A stretch of DNA of 64,000 nucleotides from UBA6055 sp965214085. GTDB lineage: Bacteria; Chloroflexota; Anaerolineae; Aggregatilineales; Phototrophicaceae. A program made the translations under genes and the position numbers. The stretch lies in contig OZ243937.1 in assembly GCA_965214085.1 (NCBI GenBank), positions 1,488,001 to 1,552,000 on the forward strand. The letters run 5' to 3'. Position 1 is the stretch's first letter; each line of letters opens with the position of its first letter. Of this stretch, positions 17,472-26,652 are shown piece by piece. The notes under the pieces were generated by a model that saw only the letters and a list, made by a program, of their open reading frames with translations, was not told the DNA's origin and did no database searches.

Positions 17472-20225
17472 CTAGCTGTTGGCGGACAGAAATTGTTGCA
17501 GACCGGCCTCGCCCAAGGCGGGAACACGATAAATGAAGAAGGTTTTCTGGGCCGGTTCCTGCCTGATTTCTAATTGCCTGCCAGCGGGGAACCACTGGCG
17601 TAATAGCGGCGGCGCTGCTTCATTCCGCGGGGCGAAGAAGAAGAGCAGGTCAAGCTCAGGTTGCAGCTGATATGCATCAGCGCGTTGCGATCCATGTCGG
17701 ATGTATTGGGGCAGGCGCTCTAGCTCAACGATGGAATTGTCCCAACGGATGGCGCCGGCTTCGACGCCGACAGCGCGATGATCCCACCAATGCGGCGAGC
17801 TGATGATAAAGGCATTGCCGTAGGCGCCGTCGCTTTCAGCGAAACCGCGCAGAATCTGCCCGGCCTCGGAATGATTCTGCGCGGAGTTATGATAGTTTTC
17901 CATAAAGTCGCCAAAGTACAAATCGCGGTTGTAATGATACGAGGAGGCAATCACCGCAAGCGCGAATCCGACTGCGACGGCAAAGCCCAGCGTACGTGGC
18001 AGAGCCTGATAGAATTGCCGGCACAAGATAGCCAACGGCAACGCGGCGATCACGTAGGCCGGTGGGATAGCCCCGCTGGCGCGCTGCAGGCTAGGCACCT
18101 CGATTGGAAAGGCGATAGCCAGCGCAGTTAACAGCAGCATGACGAAGAACAGCACCGGAACGAACCAATACACCGGATCCCGCTCTCTAGCCAGCAGGCC
18201 CAGCCAGGCGGCCGCGCCTAATATCAAGAATGCCCCGCTGACCGGGTCCAGCGCCGGCCGGCCCGGTATCGCCGAGACCCAGGTATTGTCGTGAGTATGA
18301 TGGAACATCAGCAGGGCGCTGCGAATATTACTGAGAAATGTCGCGCCACTCTCGCGCAGCAGGTCCAGCCGCTCAGCGTCCGTCGTGGGCTGGTCGCCGA
18401 ACATGCGGGTTGTCGCGCGCTGTGTGAACTCGTAGGGTTCTTCAATCCAGAAATGCAGCATGGGCAAGAAGACAATTCCGGCGACAAATGACAACACCGC
18501 CAGGTTGACCAAGTAGCTCGCCCGCATTCGCCAGGAATAACGCCGAAGCAGCAGTGAAATCGCAACGCAGATTACATACACAAGCGGCAACATGCGCAGG
18601 GACTTATAGCTATACAGGCCGAGACTGAGGGTAATGCCAGCCAGGATGAAGTCCGAGCGGCGATTATGGCGCAGGGCGCGCGCGAAAAAAACGGCGGACA
18701 GCGCAGTGAACAGCGGCGAAAGTGGAATCCGCAAGCCTTGCCGCGCCAAAACGACGTGCCAATAGCTGACCGCGAGCAAAGCCGTCGCCAGTAGGCCGAC
18801 TAGCAAAGCCTGTCGCCGGCGATGCTTCCCGAAGACTTCGACAGCGAAGCAAAACATGACGGGCAGCGTCAAGAAGCTCTCCATCGCAGTGACCAGCACA
18901 AGCGTGGTTCTATCGAAGTGGAATCCTTGCAAGCCCGATACAAAGGCCAGGAGAAAGAGTTGAATCGGCTCACGACCGCCATTGTTGCTCAGAAAAATCG
19001 GGTAATGTTCTCCCAGGTGGATGCGATAAGCGTCGACGATATTTACAACCATGTCGCTTATCATTTCAGGCGGGGCGGAGTCGATCTGGTCAAATCGGAA
19101 GCTGGCGCCCACGATAAGAATCAAGACTAATGTCATAAGCGTCAGCAAGTCGCCGCGGAGGCTGAAGCGACGGGCCCGGTCAATTGCGGACGCGCCCCAA
19201 TCAAAAAGGTCCCAGCGCTGTGGGGCGAATACGAAGGCCCAGGCTACGATGCTAGCCAGCCAAACCAACATGGTTGGCGGCTCGATGCGGTTGCCGCTGG
19301 TGTTGGCCCATACCACGAGACTGAGACCAGATGCAAGCAATACCAAGAGCTTTCGACGCCGGCTTATTTCTCGCCAGGCATAAGCGCGCAGAGGCTTGCG
19401 GTCTACAATCCAAATCTGCTCGCTTGCCAGCGACTGCTTGTTGGCATACGGAACTTGTCGCGATTGCAGTCGTCGGAAAATGACGTTGATGGCCAGCAAT
19501 AAAACAAGGCCGGCTATCAGAAGCACAAGCGCGGAAAGCGCGCTGTCAACGGCTGATTCTACTGGCGCCGACAGGGACTGCGCGAAGCGAAACAGGGCGC
19601 TGGCCACAATGAATGCCGGTACCAGCCTGGCGCCCCACAGCAAGCGCCTCTCTAAGCCGCAACGCTTCCAGTAGGCTGTAATCTGTGACCAATATCCGCT
19701 GATATCGCCCATCAGCCAGAGCAGAAATCCCAGCCACAGATAGGGCGCGGCAACCTGAAGCGAATAGCCGCCGGCCCTGGTGATGTCTGCGTTTCCACGC
19801 GCGATGCTGCTGCCGGCCAGCGCGCAAACAAAGGCAAGCATATAGATTGCGAGTTTCCGATTTTCCCTTTGCAGAAGTCCTCGCGTTCCCGCTTGCCAGG
19901 CTGCCCTTGCTGAAAGGCCGCTGCTCGAATCGGCCAACCTGGCAATGCCATCCGGCTGATGCGCCGCGACAAGTTGCCCGCGCGCTTGAGTCGATCTGCT
20001 GGCTAGCCGAAGGCGGCGCATTGTCGACGCTGGCGAGCGCCACAGCAGCGCCAAAAGCTCGCTGATGGTCAGATCCTCCAATGAGCGGGCTGGCGTCGCC
20101 ACATCGCCACCATCTGCGTCCGGCGACCTGGCGGCAAAAGCAGCGTCTGCTTGCGGCATACCAGCTTCGCCGCCTGCGCTTGGCTCGCCTGGCGCCGCGG
20201 GCATCTCAGCGCGATCGTCTGACAT
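17472..20225 (-). CDS. GT39/ArnT-like GT-C membrane glycosyltransferase
   Basis: This is a 917-residue membrane protein. It has an unusually long soluble N-terminus of about 130 residues, rich in Ala/Gly/Asp then basic. Two groups of helices follow. The GT-C-like region begins near residue 365 with RFDQIDSAPPEMISDMVVNI, which contains the expected acidic residues, and continues with REPIQLFLLAF and TALSAVFFARALRHN. The C-terminus is a soluble domain with KTFFIYRVPALGEAGLQQFL. Such enzymes transfer sugars from polyprenyl phosphates on the outer face of the membrane. The next gene starts within 32 bases, so they are probably one transcript. The specific sugar and acceptor cannot be told from sequence. 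Confidence 0.8.
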   Translation of the reverse strand: MSDDRAEMPAAPGEPSAGGEAGMPQADAAFAARSPDADGGDVATPARSLEDLTISELLALLWRSPASTMRRLRLASRSTQARGQLVAAHQPDGIARLADSSSGLSARAAWQAGTRGLLQRENRKLAIYMLAFVCALAGSSIARGNADITRAGGYSLQVAAPYLWLGFLLWLMGDISGYWSQITAYWKRCGLERRLLWGARLVPAFIVASALFRFAQSLSAPVESAVDSALSALVLLIAGLVLLLAINVIFRRLQSRQVPYANKQSLASEQIWIVDRKPLRAYAWREISRRRKLLVLLASGLSLVVWANTSGNRIEPPTMLVWLASIVAWAFVFAPQRWDLFDWGASAIDRARRFSLRGDLLTLMTLVLILIVGASFRFDQIDSAPPEMISDMVVNIVDAYRIHLGEHYPIFLSNNGGREPIQLFLLAFVSGLQGFHFDRTTLVLVTAMESFLTLPVMFCFAVEVFGKHRRRQALLVGLLATALLAVSYWHVVLARQGLRIPLSPLFTALSAVFFARALRHNRRSDFILAGITLSLGLYSYKSLRMLPLVYVICVAISLLLRRYSWRMRASYLVNLAVLSFVAGIVFLPMLHFWIEEPYEFTQRATTRMFGDQPTTDAERLDLLRESGATFLSNIRSALLMFHHTHDNTWVSAIPGRPALDPVSGAFLILGAAAWLGLLARERDPVYWFVPVLFFVMLLLTALAIAFPIEVPSLQRASGAIPPAYVIAALPLAILCRQFYQALPRTLGFAVAVGFALAVIASSYHYNRDLYFGDFMENYHNSAQNHSEAGQILRGFAESDGAYGNAFIISSPHWWDHRAVGVEAGAIRWDNSIVELERLPQYIRHGSQRADAYQLQPELDLLFFFAPRNEAAPPLLRQWFPAGRQLEIRQEPAQKTFFIYRVPALGEAGLQQFLSANS

Positions 20226-20302
20226 CGGGCTAGCGACCGTTCCGCGGGCTGGCAGCAGAAAACCAGCAGTTTCGGATCATGCTCTTATCCCGCTCCTTCT
20301 CG

Positions 20303-21499
20303 CTAGCGTCTTGCGAATTCACGAAATGTCGCCTCATACTGATCCAAGGTGTCTTCCAGGCAGAAGGTCTCGGCGATTTCCTCCCGCGGCTTGATATACG
20401 TTTCCGGATCCTCAAGCACCTCGAGTATAGTCTCTCCAATTGATCTCCAGTCGCCTGGAATCGCCAGTTTGCCCATGCCGGTCTCTTGTACCGGTACGCG
20501 CCCGCCGGGTATATCGGTCATGACAACGGGCGTGCCGCATAGCATGGCCTCGACCTGCGCCATGGCGAAGCCTTCGCTGTCGCTGGGCAAAACAAAGACA
20601 TCACAGGCGGCGTAGAAATTGGCCAGCTCTTGCTTTGTTTCCAGCAAACCTAAGAACGAAAGTTGGGATTTGTATTTCTCCATAACCGGTCGATGCCGCT
20701 CCCACGTGTCTTCATAGGGAATCTCATGCTGCCCGGTGAAGAGTATCCGCGCATTGGGATATTTTGTGTTAATGACTTCCAATGATTGTATAAGCAGCTC
20801 CGGTCGCTTTTCCTCGACGAACCTTCCTGAGAATCCAATCAATGGGCCACCGCTTTGCCGCAGCTCGGCGCGCAGCCGCTTCGCGCTTGCCATATCAGGC
20901 TCGGGAATGGCTATGGGCGGGTAGATCGTTGTGACATTGGAGCGGAAGGGCGCCAGCCAGGCAGAATTATCGGCATAATCATCGCTGGCGTTTATGATGC
21001 CTGATGAGTGGCGAGCCATGACCTTGAAGATAGCGAACATCACTGCGGAAATTAAGCTATTCATTGCGCCTTCTGGCAATATCAGGTCGCTGTGATGGGT
21101 GGCTATGACCTTGAGCCTGGTGATGCGCGCGACAAAAGCCGCCAATGCCGACTCGAACATCGGCGTATGGATATTGACTAGATCGTGCTCTCGCATCAGG
21201 CGATACAGCCGCCACGGATAGAATGGCATGATGAATCCCCGGCTGATACGTATGGGCGCCCACAGTCGGACAATGCGCACTCCGTTTAGCCTGGACTCGC
21301 CTAGCGGCGTCTCCTTGGTATGACGGGCAACTACAACCGTAACATCGTGACCCCGCCGGGCAAGCCCCTCGGCGACCAACTGGGCATAATAGGTAAGACC
21401 GGTAGGATGCGGATGGTAATAGAGCAGAAGCATTAAGATCTTGAGCTTGCTTCCGGCCCCTTCGTCAGCGATTGTCGTCGGCATGGCGTATGAATCCAT
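20303..21499 (-). CDS. GT4-family glycosyltransferase
   Basis: This is a retaining GT-B glycosyltransferase of about 398 residues, acting in the cytoplasm with nucleotide-sugar donors. The N-terminal acceptor domain begins LKILMLLLYYHPHPTGLTYY. The donor domain contains GFSGRFVEEKRPELLIQSLE and the C-terminal E(x7)E signature in SEGFAMAQVEAMLCGTPVV. The open frame extends upstream to a GTG at 21673, but those 58 codons are compositionally odd (Ala/Thr/Ser-rich) and match no GT4 N-terminus. I therefore choose ATG 21499, with ATG 21484 also possible. It stands first in the minus-strand block of membrane glycosyltransferases and probably builds the lipid-linked glycan that they use. Confidence 0.9.
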   Translation of the reverse strand: MDSYAMPTTIADEGAGSKLKILMLLLYYHPHPTGLTYYAQLVAEGLARRGHDVTVVVARHTKETPLGESRLNGVRIVRLWAPIRISRGFIMPFYPWRLYRLMREHDLVNIHTPMFESALAAFVARITRLKVIATHHSDLILPEGAMNSLISAVMFAIFKVMARHSSGIINASDDYADNSAWLAPFRSNVTTIYPPIAIPEPDMASAKRLRAELRQSGGPLIGFSGRFVEEKRPELLIQSLEVINTKYPNARILFTGQHEIPYEDTWERHRPVMEKYKSQLSFLGLLETKQELANFYAACDVFVLPSDSEGFAMAQVEAMLCGTPVVMTDIPGGRVPVQETGMGKLAIPGDWRSIGETILEVLEDPETYIKPREEIAETFCLEDTLDQYEATFREFARR

Positions 21500-21730
21500 T
21501 TGAGGCTGTGAATCGATCGTATAGGCAGTTGTGCAAGCGGCGCTCGCAACAGTGAGTCCGCGAATCAAACCAGTCGGCGCTGGCTCAACTGGTAGTATAC
21601 ACCTATGGCGCGATGAGGTCTCACTGTCGATGGCGATTTCCATACGTGCAGAGCCGGCAGCATAACATTTCACGCGCGCGGCGAGGCAAGGCTATGGGCG
21701 CGTTTAGTCAAAGCATTCCTTTCCATGGCG

Positions 21731-22004
<274 letters not shown>

Positions 22005-22013
22005 CAAGGGAAC

Positions 22014-22042
22014 TTGACATCGCTGTCCCAAACATCTACAAT
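22014..22042 (+). promoter_or_regulatory. Sigma-70 type promoter of tRNA-Gly
   Basis: A consensus -35 TTGACA (22014-22019) and a -10 TACAAT (22037-22042) are separated by 17 bases. The predicted start, near 22049, is about 6 bases before the mature tRNA. Confidence 0.85.
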
Positions 22043-22054
22043 CTCTTGCAGTCG

Positions 22055-22127
22055 GCGGGTATAGCTCAGTTGGTAGAGCGCCTGCTTCCCAAGCAGAAGG
22101 TCACGGGTTCGAGTCCCGTTACCCGCT
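22055..22127 (+). tRNA. tRNA-Gly (anticodon CCC)
   Basis: The 73-base cloverleaf is clear. The acceptor stem GCGGGTA (22055-22061) pairs with TACCCGC (22120-22126), and the discriminator base is T. The D arm is GCTC..GAGC. The anticodon loop TTCCCAA gives CCC, reading GGG Gly. The T arm is ACGGG TTCGAGT CCCGT. The first anticodon-stem pair is a C-A mismatch. CCA is not encoded (TTAA follows), so it must be added enzymatically. A strong promoter lies immediately upstream. Confidence 0.95.
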
Positions 22128-22186
22128 TAATTCAAGCAAGCCCAGCGAAGTCCGCCTCTAAGCGTGCATTTTGCTTGCGCGCGGCA

Positions 22187-22216
22187 TTGACTGTTGCGCC
22201 TATTGCAATATAGAAT
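22187..22216 (+). promoter_or_regulatory. Promoter candidate for rplY/ctc
   Basis: TTGACT (22187-22192) is followed by TATAGA at 22209-22214 (16-base spacer) or TAGAAT at 22211-22216 (18-base spacer). It lies about 85 bases ahead of the L25 start, downstream of the tRNA. Confidence 0.55.
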
Positions 22217-22298
22217 GGGCGAATTGCGTTTCAATAGGCAGCTTGTCTCGCGCGGATAACATGAGCCGGGGCAAGTGATAGCCAAGGAGATCTGATTT

Positions 22299-22940
22299 AT
22301 GGCAGAGTTTCAACTGGCTGCCGAGGTGCGTCAGCAACGGGGCAAGAAAAACCGTCAAGTGCGGCGCGGCGGCTTTGTACCCGGCATTGTGTATGGTCCC
22401 TCAATTGACCCCATCGGCGTGAAGTTTCCCTATCGGGCGATTGAAGTCACCTTGATGAACGCCGGCGGGACAAACTTGATTGATATTGAAGTAAACGGGG
22501 AAACTTATCCCTCGTTAGCGCGTGAAGTGCAGCGTGATGTGGTGCGCGGCGACATAATGCACGTGGATTTCCTGGCTGTGGATGAAACGCAGCGCATCAG
22601 CGTCGAAGTACCCATCGAAATGGCGGGGCGCAGCCCGGTCGTGGTAGCGCGCGAAGGCATCCTGATTACCGGCAGGAGCTCGCTTACGCTTGAGGTATTC
22701 CCCAGCGATATCCGCGATCGTATTGTGATTGATCTGTCAGAGCTGACCGAGCTGGGCTCGGAAGTATTGGTGCGCGATCTTAGCTTCGGCGAAAGTGTGA
22801 CGGTGCATAACGATCCCAACGAGATGCTTGCCAAAATCGTTCAGCCTGCGGCGGCACGCGCAGAAGAAGAGCTGGATGAGGAAGAAGGCGAGCTTGAAGA
22901 AGGGGAAGAGGGCGAAGAAGCGGAAGCTGAGACTGAGTAG
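22299..22940 (+). CDS. rplY: 50S ribosomal protein L25 / general stress protein Ctc
   Basis: This is a 213-residue 5S-rRNA-binding ribosomal protein of the long L25/Ctc (TL5) type. The N-terminal L25 domain has the typical opening MAEFQLAAEVRQQRGKKNRQ and RRGGFVPGIVYGP. The C-terminal beta domain starts at about residue 95 (RISVEVPIEMAGRSPVVVAR) and contains the family's VRDLSFGESVTVHNDPNEML. The tail from residue 188 is an almost uninterrupted Glu-rich acidic stretch, longer than usual. AAGGAG lies 9 bases before the ATG. It follows the tRNA-Gly gene with its own promoter candidate and converges on gyrA. No pth, its frequent partner, is seen here. Confidence 0.95.
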   Translation: MAEFQLAAEVRQQRGKKNRQVRRGGFVPGIVYGPSIDPIGVKFPYRAIEVTLMNAGGTNLIDIEVNGETYPSLAREVQRDVVRGDIMHVDFLAVDETQRISVEVPIEMAGRSPVVVAREGILITGRSSLTLEVFPSDIRDRIVIDLSELTELGSEVLVRDLSFGESVTVHNDPNEMLAKIVQPAAARAEEELDEEEGELEEGEEGEEAEAETE

Positions 22941-23024
22941 GATTTTGGTTCTTCGCGATCTTTCGGAGCCCGCTAGAAAGTCCGGTACTTCCAGACTGAA
23001 ACGACCGCTGTATCTGGCTTCGCG

Positions 23025-25553
23025 TTAGCCGGTCGCCCCGTTGCTGCTGAAAGCGCCGCTGTCCGTATCGTCGCCGTCGTCTTCAGCAATCATGATGGCG
23101 ATGCCGGCGACCTCATCGTCTTCATGAATATCTATGAGTTTGACGCCTTGCGTATCCCGCCCGGTTTCGCGTATTTCCGCCAGTTGCGTACGCAGCACGA
23201 TGCCGGACTTGGTAATCACCATGATTTCATCGTCGCTTCTAATGCAGCGCACGGCAATGACGGGGCCGGTGCGCTGGTTGCGCTTTAACGTACGATTGCC
23301 GAGGCCGTATCTGCGTTGCTCTCGATATTTTGATACGGGCGTGCGCTTGCCGTAACCGTTCTGCGTCACGACCAGCACCTGTGAGTCATCGTCAGTAACG
23401 ACATCCATGCCGACAATCTCATCGTCGCCGCGTAGAGCCATACCCATGACGCCCGCTGCTTGCCGCCCCATAGCGCGGACTTTATCTTCATGGAAAAGAA
23501 TGCTTTGCCCATTGGCGGATGCCATTACGATTTGCTGGTCGCCACTTGTCCACTTAACCCAGCGCAGCGAATCGCCGTCCAGCACATTCATGGCGATCAA
23601 GCCGCTTTCGCGAACTCTACTGAATTCGCTTTGCTCGACACGCTTAATCTTCCCCCGCCGCGTCGCCAATACAAAGAAGCCATGTTCTTGCGCTTTCTGC
23701 TCTTCCGATTGCGCCAGCACAGCCGTAACCTTTTCGTCGCCTTCAAGCTGCTCCAGAATGGACCGAATCAACACTCCACGCCGTTCTCGTGTCTTTTCCG
23801 GGATGTCGTATGCAGTGCAGGAATAGACGCGGCCGCGGTCGCTGAAGAATAGTATCGTGTCGTGGCTATAGGCGAAGAAGACGTCCAGCAGCGCGTCGTC
23901 AGCTTTAATCGACATGCCGCGCGACCCTTTTCCGCCGCGATGCTGCGAGCGATAATGGCGCGTTCCTACACGCTTGATGTAGCCGTTCTCGGTCAAGGAG
24001 ATGACGACATTTTCCTTGCGATACAGGTCGCCTTCTTCGAGATCCACATTGCCGTGTATGACAATCGATTTGCGCTCATCGCCATATTCAGCGGCGATCT
24101 CCGCTACATCATTCCGGATGAGCTCCAGAATCTTCTGCGGCGAGTTCAGCAGGTCCTCCAGATACTCAATGCGTGCCTGAACGGCGTCGAATTCATCCTG
24201 CAGTTTCTGCCTCTCCAGCGCGGCCAGCCGGCGCAACTGCATATCAAGGATGGCGTTTGCCTGTATCACATCAAGTTCGAAGGTCGTGATCAATTGCGCG
24301 CGCGCGCTGTCCACATCGGTGGCGTTGCGGATGAGCCGAATGACAGCGTCGATATTGGCCACCGCTTTTAGCAAGCCGCTCAGCACATGCGCGCGGGCTC
24401 GTTGCCGGCGGAGATCGTATTGCGAGCGCCGTACGATAACATCGTAGCGATGCTCGATATAGATCAGCAGGCAGCGCTTGAGGCTGAGCAAGCGCGGCTC
24501 TCCGTTCACCAGCGCCAGCATCTGAATGCTGTAGACACTCTGCAGCTGCGTGTACTTGTACAGTTGATTGAGTACCCGTTGAGGCTGAGCATGTTGCTTG
24601 AGTTCCACGACCAGCCGCATCCCCTGCCGGTCCGATTCGTCGCGCAAGTCGCGGATTGTTTCGATCCGGCCCTCGCGGACCAAAGCCACGATACGTTCAA
24701 TGGTGGCGGATTTGTTGACCTGGTAAGGAATCGATGTGAATACGATGTTTGTGGAATCGCCGCGGCCCTCTTCAAAGTCGGCTGAAGAACGGACGACCAC
24801 GCGCCCTTTGCCCTTGGCGTAGGCTTCTGTCAGGTCATCGCCAACGACGATTTCCGCGCCGGTAGGGAAGTCTGGACCCTTCACAAACTGCATTAAATCT
24901 TCGACCGACACGCTGTCGCTGTTCTCGTAGTTGTCGATCAAATGCGTTATCGCGCCGGCCAGCTCGCGCAGATTGTGCGGCGGGATATTGGTCGCCATTC
25001 CCACCGCGATTCCGCTGGCGCCGTTCAGCAGCAAATTCGGCAGCCGCGCGGGCAAAACAGTCGGCTCTTCCTGAGTGCCGTCGTAATTCTCGGCGAAATC
25101 CACCGTCTCCATGTTGATATCGGTCAAGAGTTCGCTGGCGATATTGGCCATGCGCGCTTCGGTATAACGCATGGCGGCCGGTTTATCGCCGTCCTGGCTG
25201 CCAAAGTTGCCCTGGCCGTCCACCAGCGGGTAACGCAGCGAGAAGTTCTGCGCCATACGCGCCATGGCGTCATACACCGCTTGATCGCCGTGGGGATGGT
25301 ACTTGCCTAACACCTCGCCGACCAAGCGAGCGCTCTTTTTATAGCCAGTGCCGGGGCGCAAACCCATGTCGTGCATGGCAAAGAGGATGCGCCGATGAAC
25401 AGGTTTCAAGCCGTCGCGGGCGTCCGGCAGCGCGCGGGCCACGATTACGCTCATGGCGTAATTCAAATAACTGCCGCGCATCTCCTCATTGATGGTAATG
25501 GTGCGGATTTCGCCAGCGTTTTCTTCAGCTGATTGCGGGTCGAGTCTATCCAT
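23025..25553 (-). CDS. gyrA: DNA gyrase subunit A
   Basis: This is the 842-residue breakage-reunion subunit of gyrase. The N-terminus MRGSYLNYAMSVIVARALPD, the catalytic tyrosine in AAMRYTEARM (Tyr130, equivalent to E. coli Tyr122) and the coiled coil with LQDEFDAVQARIEYLEDLL are canonical. A GyrA-box-like QHRGGKG opens the C-terminal wrapping domain, which supports GyrA over ParC. The quinolone-determining stretch reads HPHGDQAVYD. The residue equivalent to E. coli Ser83 is Gln91, while Asp87 is kept as Asp95. The gene is monocistronic by spacing and converges on rplY with an 84-base gap. gyrB is not in the window. Confidence 0.97.
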   Translation of the reverse strand: MDRLDPQSAEENAGEIRTITINEEMRGSYLNYAMSVIVARALPDARDGLKPVHRRILFAMHDMGLRPGTGYKKSARLVGEVLGKYHPHGDQAVYDAMARMAQNFSLRYPLVDGQGNFGSQDGDKPAAMRYTEARMANIASELLTDINMETVDFAENYDGTQEEPTVLPARLPNLLLNGASGIAVGMATNIPPHNLRELAGAITHLIDNYENSDSVSVEDLMQFVKGPDFPTGAEIVVGDDLTEAYAKGKGRVVVRSSADFEEGRGDSTNIVFTSIPYQVNKSATIERIVALVREGRIETIRDLRDESDRQGMRLVVELKQHAQPQRVLNQLYKYTQLQSVYSIQMLALVNGEPRLLSLKRCLLIYIEHRYDVIVRRSQYDLRRQRARAHVLSGLLKAVANIDAVIRLIRNATDVDSARAQLITTFELDVIQANAILDMQLRRLAALERQKLQDEFDAVQARIEYLEDLLNSPQKILELIRNDVAEIAAEYGDERKSIVIHGNVDLEEGDLYRKENVVISLTENGYIKRVGTRHYRSQHRGGKGSRGMSIKADDALLDVFFAYSHDTILFFSDRGRVYSCTAYDIPEKTRERRGVLIRSILEQLEGDEKVTAVLAQSEEQKAQEHGFFVLATRRGKIKRVEQSEFSRVRESGLIAMNVLDGDSLRWVKWTSGDQQIVMASANGQSILFHEDKVRAMGRQAAGVMGMALRGDDEIVGMDVVTDDDSQVLVVTQNGYGKRTPVSKYREQRRYGLGNRTLKRNQRTGPVIAVRCIRSDDEIMVITKSGIVLRTQLAEIRETGRDTQGVKLIDIHEDDEVAGIAIMIAEDDGDDTDSGAFSSNGATG

Positions 25554-25803
25554 CGCAGGCTGCCAATCACTAACTAGACTGGCAAACTTCTCCTTTCGTC
25601 AGCGCCTCGTTTGGCGCCGCGTCTCCCAAAATAGCCAGGATTTTGTCGCGATCTGGCGGGATGTTCCGGCGTTCCGTACACCTTTGAATCCGGTCGGATT
25701 CGCTTATCCATTTCGCACCCTGTACATTGTTGCGCCCTCGCCATTATTTATACTGATTTTAGCATAGATGAGACTGATTAGCTACGTGGATAGGGCTGGT
25801 ATG

Positions 25804-25856
25804 CAGGGCAATCGCATCAAAATATATTCACCACAGAGAACACAGAGGCACAGAGT
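25804..25856. repeat. Half copy of family A element
   Basis: Only the left arm is present: CAGGGCAATCGCATCAAAAT followed by CACCACAGAGAACACAGAGG. No matching right arm follows before the promoter at 25970, so this is a truncated copy. In the 549-base gap 25554-26102 I otherwise see only this and that promoter. AATAGCCAGGATT occurs twice (about 25632 and 25901) without obvious meaning. Confidence 0.6.
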
Positions 25857-25969
25857 TGCGGCTTGCGTCGGCTCCCGTTTCAATCTGGCGCATTCGCACA
25901 ATAGCCAGGATTCTTTGTGCATGGGCAAGTCGAATCCTCGGCTAAAGAGAACGAATTGTTGTAATTTGC

Positions 25970-25997
25970 TTGCCTTGTAAACTGATTCGTATATAAT
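25970..25997 (+). promoter_or_regulatory. Promoter of the small membrane protein gene
   Basis: TTGCCT (25970-25975), a 16-base spacer and TATAAT (25992-25997). The predicted leader is about 100 nt and ends in a strong AGGAGG (26090-26095), 7 bases before the ATG. Confidence 0.7.
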
Positions 25998-26102
25998 GTA
26001 ACCAAATGATGAAGGCAGACAATTATAAATTTTGTCTAAAAGCCTTTACCATTACATTGCGGAGTCGCTTTCCAAATCACTAAGTTTTTAGGAGGAAATC
26101 TT

Positions 26103-26519
26103 ATGAATAGCGACGATATGAGGCGGGGTATAATTCCGGGTGTAATCGCGGGTTATATCTTCCTTGCTTATGCGGGCCCAGGAATGCAAGACATGGTCGG
26201 AGGCATGATTGGCGCTGATGCGCTTATCGGCTTCGTCTTGCATCTCATCATCAGCATCGTAATTGGCGCGCTTTACACTGGCGTCTTTTTGCAGTATGTA
26301 GACTTGGGCAACCCCTTGATGAACATCGTCGTCGGCGGCCTGATTTATGGGCTGATCTGGTGGATCATCGGCGGCAATATCGTCATGCCATTGATAGCTG
26401 GCGGCGACATGTTGCAACTGTCTTTCGGGCCGAGTTTCTATGGTCACATCATCTTTGGCCACGTGCTGGCTTTCCTGGTCGTCTTGCGTGACCGCGCGAT
26501 GGGCATGGGTGAAAAGTAA
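26103..26519 (+). CDS. Small four-helix membrane protein, function unknown
   Basis: This 138-residue protein has about four hydrophobic helices (roughly residues 10-25, 40-65, 72-92 and 108-128) separated by Gly-rich turns such as VVGGLIYGLIWWIIGGN. I recognise no catalytic or binding motif. Expression signals are unusually clean: a TATAAT promoter at 25992, a consensus AGGAGG, and a strong intrinsic terminator straight after the stop. It is therefore a well-expressed monocistronic gene. No neighbour suggests a role. Confidence 0.8.
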   Translation: MNSDDMRRGIIPGVIAGYIFLAYAGPGMQDMVGGMIGADALIGFVLHLIISIVIGALYTGVFLQYVDLGNPLMNIVVGGLIYGLIWWIIGGNIVMPLIAGGDMLQLSFGPSFYGHIIFGHVLAFLVVLRDRAMGMGEK

Positions 26520-26553
26520 TCCCCCGCACTTGTCAATGTATGCAAATTTCTTT

Positions 26554-26591
26554 GAGCCAGCAGATCCTGTCTGCTGGCTCATTATTTTTCT
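26554..26591 (+). terminator. Intrinsic terminator
   Basis: A perfect 10-bp stem GAGCCAGCAG / CTGCTGGCTC (26554-26563 and 26571-26580) with a 7-base loop is followed by ATTATTTTTCT. It ends the small membrane protein transcript. The reverse strand lacks a good U-tract for the converging gene. Confidence 0.9.
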
Positions 26592-26652
26592 GAGATGACC
26601 GAGTACCCGCCCCTGACTTGCCTAAACTTCGCCTGAAAATTATTTCGTCTTC

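Noticed and set aside
21500..21673. N-terminal extension of the GT4 gene from GTG 21673
   Set aside because: Ala/Thr/Ser-rich with no similarity to GT4 N-termini and no ribosome-binding site; the conserved domain starts after ATG 21499/21484.
22941..23024. Possible terminator between rplY and gyrA
   Set aside because: I found no stem with a following T-run on either strand in this convergent gap.
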